Of a stretch of 64,000 nucleotides of DNA, positions 1 to 8,715 are shown piece by piece. Both the position numbers and the translations under genes were made by a program. The notes beneath the pieces were generated by a model. The model made no database searches and was not told the origin of the DNA. It saw only the letters and a program-made list of their open reading frames with translations. This DNA is from Larkinella rosea. GTDB taxonomy: Bacteria > Bacteroidota > Bacteroidia > Cytophagales > Spirosomataceae. Each line of letters begins with the position of its first letter. Position 1 is the stretch's first letter. The stretch lies in NCBI RefSeq assembly GCF_003858635.1, contig NZ_RQJO01000011.1, forward strand, positions 62,001 to 126,000, written 5' to 3'.

Positions 1-997
1 GGCGTTCGCGCAGCGGAGGAATGTGAATTTCGATGGTATTGATCCGGTACAGCAAATCCTGCCGGAACGACCGCTCGCTGACGTGCTGGTAAATCGGTGA
101 ATTGGTCGCGCAGATCAGCCGGACATCGATGTTTTTTGGTTTGTTCGTACCGAGACGTGTCACTACCCGCTGTTGCAAAACCGTCAGCAGTTTGGCTTGT
201 TGCGGCAGCGAAATATTGCCGATTTCATCCAGGAAAATCGTGCCACCCTGTGCTTCTTCAAACCGTCCGGTGCGGTCTTCGCGGGCATCGGTAAACGCAC
301 CTTTGACGTGACCGAACAATTCACTTTCGAACAGGCTATCGCTCAATGCACCCAGATCGACGCTCACGAACGGTTTGTCGCGCCGGAGCGAGCGTTGGTG
401 TAAGGCTCTGGCTACCACATCTTTTCCGGTTCCGTTTTCCCCTAAAATCAGGACGTTGGCGTCGGTTTCGGCCACGCGCTCCACCGTAGCAAACACCTGG
501 CGCATGGCGGGACTAACCGCAATGAAATTTGGACTCTGGGCATTGGCTTTGGCGCGTTGCGCCCCTCCGTCCGACTCTTTGCCGAAAGACCCGTTCCCGA
601 TGCCTTTGGCCCCTTGCCCAATGCTGCCTTCCAGCGCACTTTGCAGCGTCGCCAGTAGTTTGTCGTTTTCCCAGGGTTTCAGGACAAAATCGCGGGCGCC
701 GGATTTGATAGCCCGAACCGCCATTTCGACGTCGCCGTAGGCCGTAATCAAGACCACGGCCGTGGTGGGTTTGATATCCAGAATGCGGTCGAGCCACAGG
801 AAACCTTCGCGACCGCTGCTGTTGTCGCGCTGAAAATTCATATCAAGCAGCACGAGGTCGTAATTTCCATTGGTGATCAGAAACGGAATCCGTTCGGGAT
901 TTTTCTCAATATCAACCTGGGGATAATGGCGTTTGAGCAACAATTTGGCGGCACTCAACACATCGACGTCGTCGTCAATTATCAGAAGTTTCGACAT
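1..997 (-). CDS. Sigma-54-dependent NtrC-family response regulator, C-terminus cut by window edge
   Basis: Reading the minus strand from the ATG at 997 gives an open frame that runs off the window after about 332 residues. Residues 1-120 are a receiver domain: it begins MSKLLIIDDD, the phosphoacceptor is Asp52 (LVLLDMNF), and the switch Lys is in VLKPW. A glycine/serine-rich linker follows. The AAA+ sigma-54 activator domain then has Walker A GENGTGKD near residue 182, the sigma-54 loop ELFGHVKGAFTDA, Walker B GGTIFLDEIG and the R-finger region up to IPPLRER. The loop reads GAFTDA rather than the textbook GAFTGA. The C-terminal Fis-type DNA-binding helix lies outside the window. Family knowledge: phosphorylated regulators of this type bind palindromic upstream sites and drive sigma-54 promoters. 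The gene diverges from the efflux operon at 1330, whose upstream region carries such palindromes, so it is the likely regulator (inference). Confidence 0.95.
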   Translation of the reverse strand, partial: MSKLLIIDDDVDVLSAAKLLLKRHYPQVDIEKNPERIPFLITNGNYDLVLLDMNFQRDNSSGREGFLWLDRILDIKPTTAVVLITAYGDVEMAVRAIKSGARDFVLKPWENDKLLATLQSALEGSIGQGAKGIGNGSFGKESDGGAQRAKANAQSPNFIAVSPAMRQVFATVERVAETDANVLILGENGTGKDVVARALHQRSLRRDKPFVSVDLGALSDSLFESELFGHVKGAFTDAREDRTGRFEEAQGGTIFLDEIGNISLPQQAKLLTVLQQRVVTRLGTNKPKNIDVRLICATNSPIYQHVSERSFRQDLLYRINTIEIHIPPLRER

Positions 998-1142
998 AAA
1001 AGATTTTGAGACAATGCTATCAACAGCACAGATTCATTAGTCAGAATACTCGTTTACCGCCTAAATATAGGGACTCTGGTGGTTCGCTGCAAAGCGGCTT
1101 TTACAGGTGGTATAAAACCCGGAGATACACTAGTTTTGCGCG

Positions 1143-1179
1143 TGTCCGCTTTCGGACAAAACTTGTCCGCATGTGGACA
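1143..1179 (+). promoter_or_regulatory. Tandem palindromes, candidate activator binding sites (UAS) for the adaptor/ATPase operon
   Basis: Two inverted repeats lie 21 bp apart start to start, about two helical turns. The first, at 1143-1158, is TGTCCG-CTTT-CGGACA (perfect). The second, at 1164-1179, is TGTCCG-CATG-TGGACA (one mismatch). They sit in the divergent gap between the sigma-54 activator gene and the HlyD-like gene, 56 bp upstream of a -24/-12-like element. The same pair recurs at 26405-26441 and 44758-44795. Confidence 0.75.
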
Positions 1180-1234
1180 GAAAAATCAGTTCAAATCATT
1201 GGCAAGTGTTTGATAGTCAGTGGTATTAAATTAC

Positions 1235-1249
1235 TGGCACGTCAATTGG
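1235..1249 (+). promoter_or_regulatory. Candidate sigma-54 -24/-12 promoter
   Basis: The sequence TGGCAC-GTCAA-TTGG has the -24 block TGGCAC and TTG at the exact spacing of the sigma-54 consensus (TGGCAC-N5-TTGCA). The -12 base is G instead of C. Transcription would start near 1261, about 70 bp before the ATG of the adaptor gene. Support comes from the same geometry at two other loci in this window. Confidence 0.55.
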
Positions 1250-1329
1250 CATTAATGAGAACAGATGAGAATTGCCAGTAAAGTGTTATTCTACCAATCA
1301 ACTATTTAACTAATCAATTTTTAGAAGTA

Positions 1330-2577
1330 ATGGATCGCGTATTACCTAAACGATTTTGGACAAGCCAGCGGATTGCAATTGGAATCGGTGCTGTAGCAGT
1401 ACTTGGATTGCTGGCTTACAACTTTCTATGGGCCGATCACCGTTCGAAATTGAACGTCGAGAAGGATAAAATTACCATTTCAACGGTTTCAACCGGGACT
1501 TTTGATGATTTTATTGTGGTAACCGGTGTGGTTCAGCCCTTGAAAACGATCCGGCTCGATGCCATCGCCGGTGGATATGTAACGGAGAAACTGGTTGAAG
1601 GCGGTGCGATGGTGAAGCAGGGCGAAGTGTTGCTTAAACTGGAAAACCAGAATCTGCGGCTCAACTTCCTCCAGTCAGAAACGGAAGCCAACCGATTGGT
1701 TAACGACCTGCAAAATACCCGTCAACGCTTGCGGGTTGAACGCTATACGCTGCAAAAATCGTTGTCAGACCTTGATTTTCAACTCGATAAAGCCAAAGAT
1801 GCGTTTGATCGTCAGGCTAAATTATTCAAAGATAAAGCGGTTCCCGAGCAGGAGTACCTGACGGCCAAACGGGATTACGACCGGCTGGTTGAGCAACGGA
1901 AAATTGAAGTCGAATCGCAGAAATACCAGCAGGAAAACTCCCTGATTCAGATCAAGCAACTGGAAGAAACGCTGGCACGGACCCAGAAAAACGTGGCGCT
2001 CTGGCAACAAACGCTGAACAACCTCGTGGTGAAAGCACCGGTTTCGGGTCAGTTGTCATCGATTGATGTGGAAGTTGGTTCCAACATTAATCAAGGGCAG
2101 AATATTGGCCAGATCGATGATTTGAACGGTTTTAAAATGCGCGTCGGCATTGACGAACACTACAACAACCGCATTTTCACCGGACTGAACGGAACCTTTG
2201 AATACAACGGCGCCAACAACACCTTACAGATTACCCGCTTGTACCCGGAAATTCGCAACGGACGGTTTGAAGTGGACATGATTTTCCCGAAAGGCGCTCC
2301 GGCGGGTATCAAACGTGGGCAGTCGACCCCAATTCAGCTGGAACTGGGCAAAGCCTCGAAAGCAACCCTGCTGCCGGTAGGCGGTTTCTTCTCCGACACG
2401 GGTGGTAATTGGGTGTATGTGGTCGATAAAGTGGGAAACCGGGCCGTGAAACGGAACATTACACTGGGCCGTAAAAACCCCGAATATTTCGAAGTCCTGA
2501 CCGGTCTGGAACCAGGCGATCAGGTGATTACGTCGTCGTACGAAAACTTTGGTGATAACGAAGTCCTCGAATTCTAA
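1330..2577 (+). CDS. HlyD/MacA-family periplasmic adaptor of an ABC efflux system
   Basis: This 415-residue protein is a membrane-fusion adaptor. It has a single N-terminal membrane anchor (residues about 17-35), a first half-lipoyl/barrel segment with GYVTEKLVEGGAMVKQGEVL (near 80-100), a long coiled-coil hairpin (about 105-220, rich in Q, E, K and L), a second half-lipoyl segment VKAPVSGQLSSIDVEVG, then beta-barrel and membrane-proximal domains ending near VLTGLEPGDQVITSSY. Family knowledge: such adaptors bridge an inner-membrane permease to a TolC-like channel or stimulate a MacB ATPase. It is the only adaptor with the 15 permeases, so it may serve several of them (inference). It is followed 81 nt later by the ATPase. 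Its operon begins at the palindrome-flanked candidate sigma-54 promoter. Confidence 0.93.
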   Translation: MDRVLPKRFWTSQRIAIGIGAVAVLGLLAYNFLWADHRSKLNVEKDKITISTVSTGTFDDFIVVTGVVQPLKTIRLDAIAGGYVTEKLVEGGAMVKQGEVLLKLENQNLRLNFLQSETEANRLVNDLQNTRQRLRVERYTLQKSLSDLDFQLDKAKDAFDRQAKLFKDKAVPEQEYLTAKRDYDRLVEQRKIEVESQKYQQENSLIQIKQLEETLARTQKNVALWQQTLNNLVVKAPVSGQLSSIDVEVGSNINQGQNIGQIDDLNGFKMRVGIDEHYNNRIFTGLNGTFEYNGANNTLQITRLYPEIRNGRFEVDMIFPKGAPAGIKRGQSTPIQLELGKASKATLLPVGGFFSDTGGNWVYVVDKVGNRAVKRNITLGRKNPEYFEVLTGLEPGDQVITSSYENFGDNEVLEF

Positions 2578-2578
2578 T

Positions 2579-2627
2579 CTGAACCGGGATTACGCGGACC
2601 GTTTTAATCCGCGTAATCCCGGTTCAG
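2579..2627. repeat. Perfect 20-bp inverted repeat between adaptor and ATPase genes
   Basis: The arms at 2579-2598 and 2608-2627 are perfect complements (CTGAACCGGGATTACGCGGA and its reverse complement) around a 9-nt loop. This is the shortest member of a family also seen at 3340, 14150, 16722 (one arm), 19286 and 47317, all containing the core GGGATT(A/G/C)CGCGGA. It begins two bases after the adaptor stop codon. It could act as an RNA hairpin (attenuator or processing site) or be a REP-like element. It has no T tract. Confidence 0.9.
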
Positions 2628-2658
2628 CCAATTTTATACCAGAAACCAGTTCAGAAAT

Positions 2659-3336
2659 ATGATACGTACCGTTAACCTACAAAAAGTTTTCGCGACTGAA
2701 GAAGTCGAAACCACTGCGCTGCATGGCATTTCCATGGATGTCAAAGACGGCGAGTTTGTGGCCATGATGGGCCCGTCAGGTTGTGGAAAATCCACCTTGC
2801 TGAACATCCTCGGTCTGCTGGACAACCCGTCGGAAGGCGAATACCACTTCTACGGTACTGAGGTATCGAAGATGTCGGAACGCCAGCGGGCGCAACTCCG
2901 CAAAGGCTCCATCGGCTTCGTGTTCCAGAGTTTTAACCTCATCGACGAACTGACGGTTTACGAAAACGTCGAACTGCCTTTGCTATACCTGAAAACCCCT
3001 GCCGACGATCGCAAAAAAGCAGTGGAAGAAGTGTTGGAACGGATGAACATCATGCACCGGCGCAACCACTTTCCGCAGCAACTATCGGGTGGTCAGCAAC
3101 AACGGACGGCCATCGCCCGCGCCGTGGTTGCCAAACCCAAGATGATCCTGGCCGATGAGCCGACGGGTAACCTTGACTCGACCAATGGCGAGGAGGTAAT
3201 GAAATTGCTGAACCAGTTGAATACCGAAGGAACGACCATCATCATGGTGACGCACTCACCCTACGATGCCGGTTTTGCCCACCGGATTGTCAACCTGTTC
3301 GACGGCAAGATTGTGACGGAGAATTTCCACGTCTAA
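2659..3336 (+). CDS. MacB/LolD-type ABC transporter ATPase
   Basis: This 225-residue nucleotide-binding protein shows every ABC motif: Walker [10 protein letters not shown] (38-46), Q-loop Gln90 in GFVFQSFNL, signature LSGGQQQR (142-149), Walker B MILADEP (162-168), D-loop GNLDS, and the switch His in MVTHS. The [10 protein letters not shown]-loop and the short length are typical of the LolD/MacB/FtsE subclass, which pairs with FtsX-fold permeases. It is the only ATPase near the 15 permeases, so it probably energises many or all of them by docking to their EVG(V/I)RK coupling motifs (inference). The same inverted-repeat family lies on both sides. Confidence 0.95.
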   Translation: MIRTVNLQKVFATEEVETTALHGISMDVKDGEFVAMMGPSGCGKSTLLNILGLLDNPSEGEYHFYGTEVSKMSERQRAQLRKGSIGFVFQSFNLIDELTVYENVELPLLYLKTPADDRKKAVEEVLERMNIMHRRNHFPQQLSGGQQQRTAIARAVVAKPKMILADEPTGNLDSTNGEEVMKLLNQLNTEGTTIIMVTHSPYDAGFAHRIVNLFDGKIVTENFHV

Positions 3337-3339
3337 TTT

Positions 3340-3434
3340 CTGAACCGGGATTACGCAGATTCAAGGATTTTGAAGATATAAAAGATTTCGGTAGCTAATC
3401 CTCTTAATCCTTGAATCCGCGTAATCCCGGTTCA
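3340..3434. repeat. Long imperfect inverted repeat after the ATPase gene
   Basis: The left arm begins CTGAACCGGGATTACGC at 3340 and the right arm ends GCGTAATCCCGGTTCA at 3434. The inner parts also pair (TCAAGGATT with AATCCTTGA). The centre holds the phrase GGTAGCTAATCC, which recurs in the homologous elements near 14240, 19333 and 47375. Confidence 0.85.
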
Positions 3435-3444
3435 AGACCTTATT

Positions 3445-3639
3445 ATGAAAACGCTGATCCTTTTGTTGTTACTGGTTTGCACCGGCCTGTCTGCGTCTGC
3501 GATGGGTCATCCTCAGAACCTTTTTTCGGCCCACCGGAAGGTGAAACAATATGTGCCGAAAACAAAGGATGGTCAGCGCTCAGCCTGTAAACTGCCGGAA
3601 CCGACGCTGATGAAATACGTCCGGGCCCTGGCCAGTTAG
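3445..3639 (+). CDS. Small putative exported protein, possibly a truncated remnant
   Basis: This 64-codon frame starts with a convincing signal peptide (MKTLILLLLLVCTGLSASA, cleavage near ASA-M) followed by a short basic tail. It ends at a TAG at 3637. The same frame stays open beyond that stop through about 36 more codons straight into the ATG of the permease at 3748. One reading is a decayed longer gene with an internal stop; another is simply a short secreted peptide. No family is recognised. It lies between the ATPase and the first permease, so it is probably cotranscribed with them. Confidence 0.4.
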   Translation: MKTLILLLLLVCTGLSASAMGHPQNLFSAHRKVKQYVPKTKDGQRSACKLPEPTLMKYVRALAS

Positions 3640-3747
3640 CAAGACTGTAACTACCTGCGAAAGCGCGCGTACATTGCCTGGGCGACAGAACCGGACAATG
3701 TATATCGGTATTTCATTCCGTTCATCTCATCGGCGATCCGGCTTCTT

Positions 3748-6168
3748 ATGCTATTCAATTACATCAAAATTGCGCTGCGCAATCTGTGGAAACACAAAAC
3801 GTATGCGCTGGTCAATGTCGTTGGCATGTCAGTAGCTTTTGCGAGCTGCCTTTTGCTGTTTCTGACCGCCTGGACCCAACTGTCGTTCGACGATTTTCAC
3901 GTCAACCGCGACCAGTTGTATATGGTCTACGACCAATCCGGCCCCACCGAAAAATCGGGAACCATGCCGACACCCCTGGCTCCGGCACTCCGGAACGACC
4001 TGATGCCGGAACTTGCCCACGTCACCCGGATTGTTGAAGGGGGTGGGCTGATTCAGTACCGGAATCAGGAGTTCGAAAAACGGGTTCAGTTCGTCGATCC
4101 CGACTTTTTCGAGATGTTCTCGTTTCCGATGCTGAAAGGCAATCCGGCAACAGCCCTGAACAGCCTGAGCAATGTGGTCATCAGCAAAAATGCCGCCCGG
4201 TCGATCTTCGGCAGTGCCGACCCCATTGGAAAAACCCTGTTGCTACAGCAGAACGAAGCCTGGAAGCCGTTTGTCGTGTCGGGCGTGCTGGCCGATTTTC
4301 CGGAGAATTCCAGCATTAAATTCGACATTCTGGCCCGGTTTGAAGCCTATCCGGACTACCAGGCGAACAAAAATAGCTGGGATAACCAGTTCCATTCGGT
4401 TTATGTGCAGTTGGATAAAAAAATAACCGAAACGGCTTTCGAGCAGCGACTGCGGCCGTTTGTAACCAAGCATTATGCGAAGGCAATCCAGAGCCGGAAA
4501 CGCGACGGCGGACAACGGGACGAAAACGGCGACCTGATCAGTTTGCGGTTGTTGCCTCTCCGGGATTTGCATTTCGATACGGAAATCGGTGGCGCAAATG
4601 ACTCGCCGGTGAAACGCTCGTATCCCATTCTGTTGCTGGTCGTTGCCGGTTTTATTGTCCTGATTGCCTGTATCAACTTCATCAACCTGTCCACGGCCCG
4701 CTCCATGACGCGTTCCCGCGAAGTTGGAATGCGAAAAGTCCTCGGTGCGCTAAAGCAACAACTGGTTTTCCAGTTCTGGGGCGAAGCGCTCATTCTGTGC
4801 CTGATTGCGCTGGTGCTCGGCAGTTTGCTCGCCATGATGCTGCTCGATCAGTTCAACGGCATTTTCCGCAACCGGACAACCCTCAGCAGTTTGTTTGCGC
4901 CTGGTCTGATGCTGGCGATGGGAGCGGTTTTTCTGCTCATAACCTTCGTAGCGGGCGGTTATCCGGCCCTGTTTGTTTCCCGACTCAACACGACGCAAAT
5001 CCTGAAAGGCAAGGTTTCGCTGGGCAAAACCGGGACCGTTCGGAATACATTGCTCATCGTTCAATTCGCCATCGCAACCTTTCTGATCGGCTGCACGATG
5101 ATTGCCTGGCAGCAGGTTACGTTCCTGCGGAACATGCCCCTGGGCTACAACGAAAGCCAGGTGATCAGTATTCCGGTGGGTGGTCATTACAACGGTCGGC
5201 AGGTGCTCAATCTTCTCCGCGATAAACTGGTGCAGCAGCCCAAGGTGCTGAGTATTACGGGGGCCTACAAGAACTTTGGCCGGGGCCGCGACGGTTCCAG
5301 CGTGACGTCCATTGTTGGTTTTGACCATAAAAACCGAACGGTTCGGAGCCATTGGCAACCCGTCGATTATGATTACCTGAAAACGCTCGATATTAAACTC
5401 ATCGCGGGTCGCGATTTCTCCCGCCAGTACGCGACGGACACGATCACCAGCGTCGTCATCAACGAAACGATGGCAAAACAACTGGGCGAGAAAAATCCGG
5501 TCGGGACATTATTGAACGTGAATGATGGCGAACCGCCGATGCAGGTTATCGGAGTTGTCAAGGATTACCACCACGAATCGCTGAAAAAGACGATTCAGCC
5601 CAACACCCTGTTGATCAGCCATGATTGGCCGATCGGGTATGTGCTGGTCAAAGTGGCCCCTGATAACATCCCGGCGACAATGGAAGTACTGAAAAAAACC
5701 TGGGAAGAGATCGCCCCCAAATCCGAATTTCAGGGAAGTTTTCTGGACGAAAACACCAACCGGCAATACCAGTCGGAAGAACGGATGTCGAAGATGTTCA
5801 TCAGCGCGGCCGGTATCGCCATTCTGCTCTCCTGCATGGGCCTGTTTGCGATTGCCGTCATGGTGATGGCCCAGCGGACGAAAGAAATTGGCGTTCGGAA
5901 AGTGCTGGGTGCCAGCGTTGCGAGTATTGTGGCCTTGTTGTCGAAAGATTTCCTGAAACTGGTACTGGTCGCCATTGTCATTGCAACGCCGGTGGCCTGG
6001 TGGCTGATGGCGCAATGGCTGGAAGAATATGCCTTCAAGATCAGCATCGAATGGTGGATTTTCGCGCTGGCCGGTTTACTGGCGGTTTTAATCGCCTTCG
6101 CAACGGTCAGTTTCCAAAGCATCAAAACCGCCTTGATGAATCCGGTTTCTTCACTTCGTTCGGAATAA
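3748..6168 (+). CDS. MacB/FtsX-type ABC permease, duplicated 8-TM form (array member 1)
   Basis: The protein has 806 residues. TM1 is at about 21-43, then a MacB periplasmic core of about 230 residues. Three TM follow (about 290-420, with coupling motif REVGMRKVLGA near 323). A second TM (FAIATFLIGCTMIAW) opens the second half, with a second periplasmic core that ends in the family signature GVVKDYHHESL, and three final TM with RTKEIGVRKVLGAS near 709. The C-terminus is NPVSSLRSE. Both halves keep a coupling helix, so one polypeptide can provide the permease pair. It contains no ATPase domain and presumably uses the one at 2659. Substrate unknown; the family includes macrolide, peptide and lipoprotein exporters. 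Confidence 0.93.
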   Translation: MLFNYIKIALRNLWKHKTYALVNVVGMSVAFASCLLLFLTAWTQLSFDDFHVNRDQLYMVYDQSGPTEKSGTMPTPLAPALRNDLMPELAHVTRIVEGGGLIQYRNQEFEKRVQFVDPDFFEMFSFPMLKGNPATALNSLSNVVISKNAARSIFGSADPIGKTLLLQQNEAWKPFVVSGVLADFPENSSIKFDILARFEAYPDYQANKNSWDNQFHSVYVQLDKKITETAFEQRLRPFVTKHYAKAIQSRKRDGGQRDENGDLISLRLLPLRDLHFDTEIGGANDSPVKRSYPILLLVVAGFIVLIACINFINLSTARSMTRSREVGMRKVLGALKQQLVFQFWGEALILCLIALVLGSLLAMMLLDQFNGIFRNRTTLSSLFAPGLMLAMGAVFLLITFVAGGYPALFVSRLNTTQILKGKVSLGKTGTVRNTLLIVQFAIATFLIGCTMIAWQQVTFLRNMPLGYNESQVISIPVGGHYNGRQVLNLLRDKLVQQPKVLSITGAYKNFGRGRDGSSVTSIVGFDHKNRTVRSHWQPVDYDYLKTLDIKLIAGRDFSRQYATDTITSVVINETMAKQLGEKNPVGTLLNVNDGEPPMQVIGVVKDYHHESLKKTIQPNTLLISHDWPIGYVLVKVAPDNIPATMEVLKKTWEEIAPKSEFQGSFLDENTNRQYQSEERMSKMFISAAGIAILLSCMGLFAIAVMVMAQRTKEIGVRKVLGASVASIVALLSKDFLKLVLVAIVIATPVAWWLMAQWLEEYAFKISIEWWIFALAGLLAVLIAFATVSFQSIKTALMNPVSSLRSE

Positions 6169-6268
6169 AAAGGAGGATGGGAGAAGAGGACGAAAGGAGG
6201 AAGCGATAAGCGATATATACTCCCTTTTTGCCTCTTCCTTTCCTTCATTTCCTCCCTTTCTCCTTTAA
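6169..6268. repeat. Purine/pyrimidine inverted repeat in the permease 1-2 gap
   Basis: A purine-rich strand (AAAGGAGGATGGGAGAAGAG and following) is mirrored by a pyrimidine-rich complement (CTTCCTTCATTTCCTCCC and following) around the centre near 6215, so the transcript can fold into one long imperfect hairpin. It begins at the permease stop codon and ends about 12 nt before the next ATG. Sequence is unrelated to the GGGATTACGCGGA family but the layout is the same. Confidence 0.75.
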
Positions 6269-6279
6269 TCTAAACCAAT

Positions 6280-8697
6280 ATGCTAACGAACTATTTCAAA
6301 ATCGCTTTCCGGAACCTGATTCGGCACAAGGTTTTTTCAGGGATCAACATTGTCGGGCTGGCGATCGGCATTGCCGCCTGTCTGCTGATTTTGCAGTATG
6401 TTGACTTTGAGCTGAGTTACGACCGGTTTCATACCAAAGCCGACCGGATTTACCGCGTCAAACAGGATCGTTACGACAAAGGAAAACTGAGCACGCAATG
6501 GGCGGGTGGGGCGCAGGCGGCTGGTAATTCGTTCAAGGCTAATTTCCCCGAAGTCGAGGATTACGTCAAAGTGCTGAAAAACCGGGCGATGATTGCCGAT
6601 TATGGCGAAAAAAGCCTGAAAGTCGAGAAGGTGTTCACGGCCAGCGAATCGTTCTTCAAGATCTTCTCATATCCGCTTCTGGCCGGTGATCCGAAAACCG
6701 TACTGGCCGAACCCAACACCGTTGTTTTGTCTGAATCGGTGGCGAAGAAGCTGTTCGGTAACGAGCAGGCTGTGGGCAAAAGCATTAAGTTAAATCAGCG
6801 GAAAGATGTCAAAGTAGTGGGTATTTACAAAGACATGCCCGCCAATACGCACCTACACGCCGACCTGCTGATTCCACACCTCACGTTCATCAAAGACATG
6901 GGGCCGGACAACAATCCGGACAACGCCTGGATGTGGGACGGCGCGATGTCGTATTTGCTGCTGCGTCCGGATGCGAATCCGACAGCGCTGGAAGCTAAAT
7001 TCGTGCCCTACATCGAAAAAACGATCGGGGCCGAACTCCGTAAGTACGACGCGGGTGCGGTTTATAAACTGCAACCGTTACGGGATATTCACCTCTATTC
7101 GCACTTTATGGAAGAGGCCGAACCGAACGGCGACGGCAACACGGTTTACCTGCTGCTGGGCATTGCGTTCTTCATCGTGATTATTGCGTGGGTGAACTAT
7201 ATCAACCTGGCGACAGCGCGGGCCATCAACCGGGCGAAAGAAGTCGGCATTCGCAAAACCGTTGGTTCGCAACGGGGGCAGTTGATCCGGCAGTTCCTGA
7301 TCGAATCCGTGCTGCTCAACGGACTGGCGGTTTTGCTGGCGCTGGTTTTTGTGGCCGCCGTGATGCCGCTTTTCAACAGCTTGTCGGGTCAGCAACTGAC
7401 TCTATCGCTGCTCGGTAGCGGTTCGTTCTGGCTGGCGTTGGGCGTTTTGTTTGTGATCGGAACGTTCTTTTCGGGTCTGTATCCGGCTTTTGTGCTGTCG
7501 GGTTTCCGCCCCATTACGGTTTTGAAAGGGAAGATGGTGACTTCGCGCCAGGGCGTGGTGTTGCGGAAATCGCTGGTTGTTTTTCAGTTCGCTGCCTCGC
7601 TCTTTCTGCTGGTCGGCACGCTGGCGGTTTTCCGGCAGATTCAGTTCATGCGGGGCCAAAGCCTTGGCCTGGACATCGACCAGACGCTGGTGGTCAATCC
7701 GCCGATCATCCGGACGGATTCGACCTTCATGCGGCAAATGCTGGCCTTCAAGGACGAATTGCTGCGGCAGCCCTCGATTCGGAGCATCAGTGCGTCTTCC
7801 GTGGTACCCGGACAGGCCTCGGACTGGAATGCGGGCACGATCCGGATGAAAGGCGCCGATCCGAGCAAAGGAACGCAGTACCGCGTGATTGCCGTGGACT
7901 ATGACTTTCTGAAAACCTTTAACCTGAAACTCGTCGCCGGTCGCGATTTCTCCAAGGAATACGGTCTGGAAAAGAAAGCCGTCATTTTCAATAAAATGGC
8001 GATTAAACAACTCGGTTTTAACAACCCCGCAGAGGCAATCGGCAAGGAAATTGATTTCTGGGGGGACTATTTTACGATTGTGGGCGTGACCGATAACTTC
8101 CACCAGCAGTCGTTGCGCGATGCCTACGAACCGCTCATTCTCCGGCTGATTCCGGATGCGGGCGGTTATTTTTCGATCAAAATGGCTTCCAAAGAGGCTA
8201 ATTCAACGATTGCAACCGTTCGGAGCGAGTGGGACCGGTTTTTCCCCGGCAACCCGTTCGAGTATTTCTTCCTGGACGAACATTTCGACGCCCAGTACAA
8301 GGCCGATCAGCGGTTTGGACAGGTATTCGGTTTGTTCACCGGTTTAGCAATTCTGGTAGCCTGTTTGGGGCTGTTCGGTCTGGCGTCATTCACCACCGCC
8401 CAGCGGACGAAAGAAATCGGCATTCGGAAAGTACTTGGCGCAACGGTTCCCGAAATCGTGCAGATGTTATACAAAGAGTTTGCGGCTTTGATTCTGATTG
8501 CCTGCGTGGTGGCAACACCCCTGGCGTGGTACGCCGTGAGTCAGTGGCTGAATACGTACGCGTTCCGGGCCGAGGTGCAATGGTGGCTGTTTGTGTTGCC
8601 GTTCGCGCTGGTGCTGCTGATTGCTTTGCTGACGGTTTCGTTCCAGTCGGTCAAAGCCGCGCTGATGAACCCGGTGACGTCGTTGCGTTCGGAATAG
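6280..8697 (+). CDS. MacB/FtsX-type ABC permease (array member 2)
   Basis: The protein has 805 residues and the same duplicated 8-TM plan. The start is MLTNYFKIAFRNL; the first coupling motif KEVGIRKTVGSQ lies near residue 318 and the second RTKEIGIRKVLGA near 708. The periplasmic signature is GVTDNFHQQSL, so the usual KDFH is NFH. After the second coupling motif the common LLSKDFLKL segment is replaced by QMLYKEFAAL, marking it as one of the more diverged copies at the C-terminal helix. C-terminus NPVTSLRSE. It is followed by a Uma2 gene on the opposite strand. Confidence 0.92.
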   Translation: MLTNYFKIAFRNLIRHKVFSGINIVGLAIGIAACLLILQYVDFELSYDRFHTKADRIYRVKQDRYDKGKLSTQWAGGAQAAGNSFKANFPEVEDYVKVLKNRAMIADYGEKSLKVEKVFTASESFFKIFSYPLLAGDPKTVLAEPNTVVLSESVAKKLFGNEQAVGKSIKLNQRKDVKVVGIYKDMPANTHLHADLLIPHLTFIKDMGPDNNPDNAWMWDGAMSYLLLRPDANPTALEAKFVPYIEKTIGAELRKYDAGAVYKLQPLRDIHLYSHFMEEAEPNGDGNTVYLLLGIAFFIVIIAWVNYINLATARAINRAKEVGIRKTVGSQRGQLIRQFLIESVLLNGLAVLLALVFVAAVMPLFNSLSGQQLTLSLLGSGSFWLALGVLFVIGTFFSGLYPAFVLSGFRPITVLKGKMVTSRQGVVLRKSLVVFQFAASLFLLVGTLAVFRQIQFMRGQSLGLDIDQTLVVNPPIIRTDSTFMRQMLAFKDELLRQPSIRSISASSVVPGQASDWNAGTIRMKGADPSKGTQYRVIAVDYDFLKTFNLKLVAGRDFSKEYGLEKKAVIFNKMAIKQLGFNNPAEAIGKEIDFWGDYFTIVGVTDNFHQQSLRDAYEPLILRLIPDAGGYFSIKMASKEANSTIATVRSEWDRFFPGNPFEYFFLDEHFDAQYKADQRFGQVFGLFTGLAILVACLGLFGLASFTTAQRTKEIGIRKVLGATVPEIVQMLYKEFAALILIACVVATPLAWYAVSQWLNTYAFRAEVQWWLFVLPFALVLLIALLTVSFQSVKAALMNPVTSLRSE

Positions 8698-8715
8698 ATT
8701 GCGCAGAGGATACGG

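Noticed and set aside
1200-1213. TGGCAAGTGTTTGA as sigma-54 promoter
   Set aside because: TTG is one base too close to the GG; sigma-54 spacing is strict, and the element at 1235 fits better.
4750-5481. Long antisense ORF (243 codons) within permease 1, and similar ones at 7402-8103, 22441-23385, 49534-50520 and 57990-59003
   Set aside because: All lie opposite well-supported genes, show low-complexity His/Arg/Gln-rich translations, and have no motif or promoter.
6169-6268. Classical rho-independent terminator
   Set aside because: The arms are purine/pyrimidine rich, not GC-rich, and no T run follows the stem; listed as inverted repeat instead.
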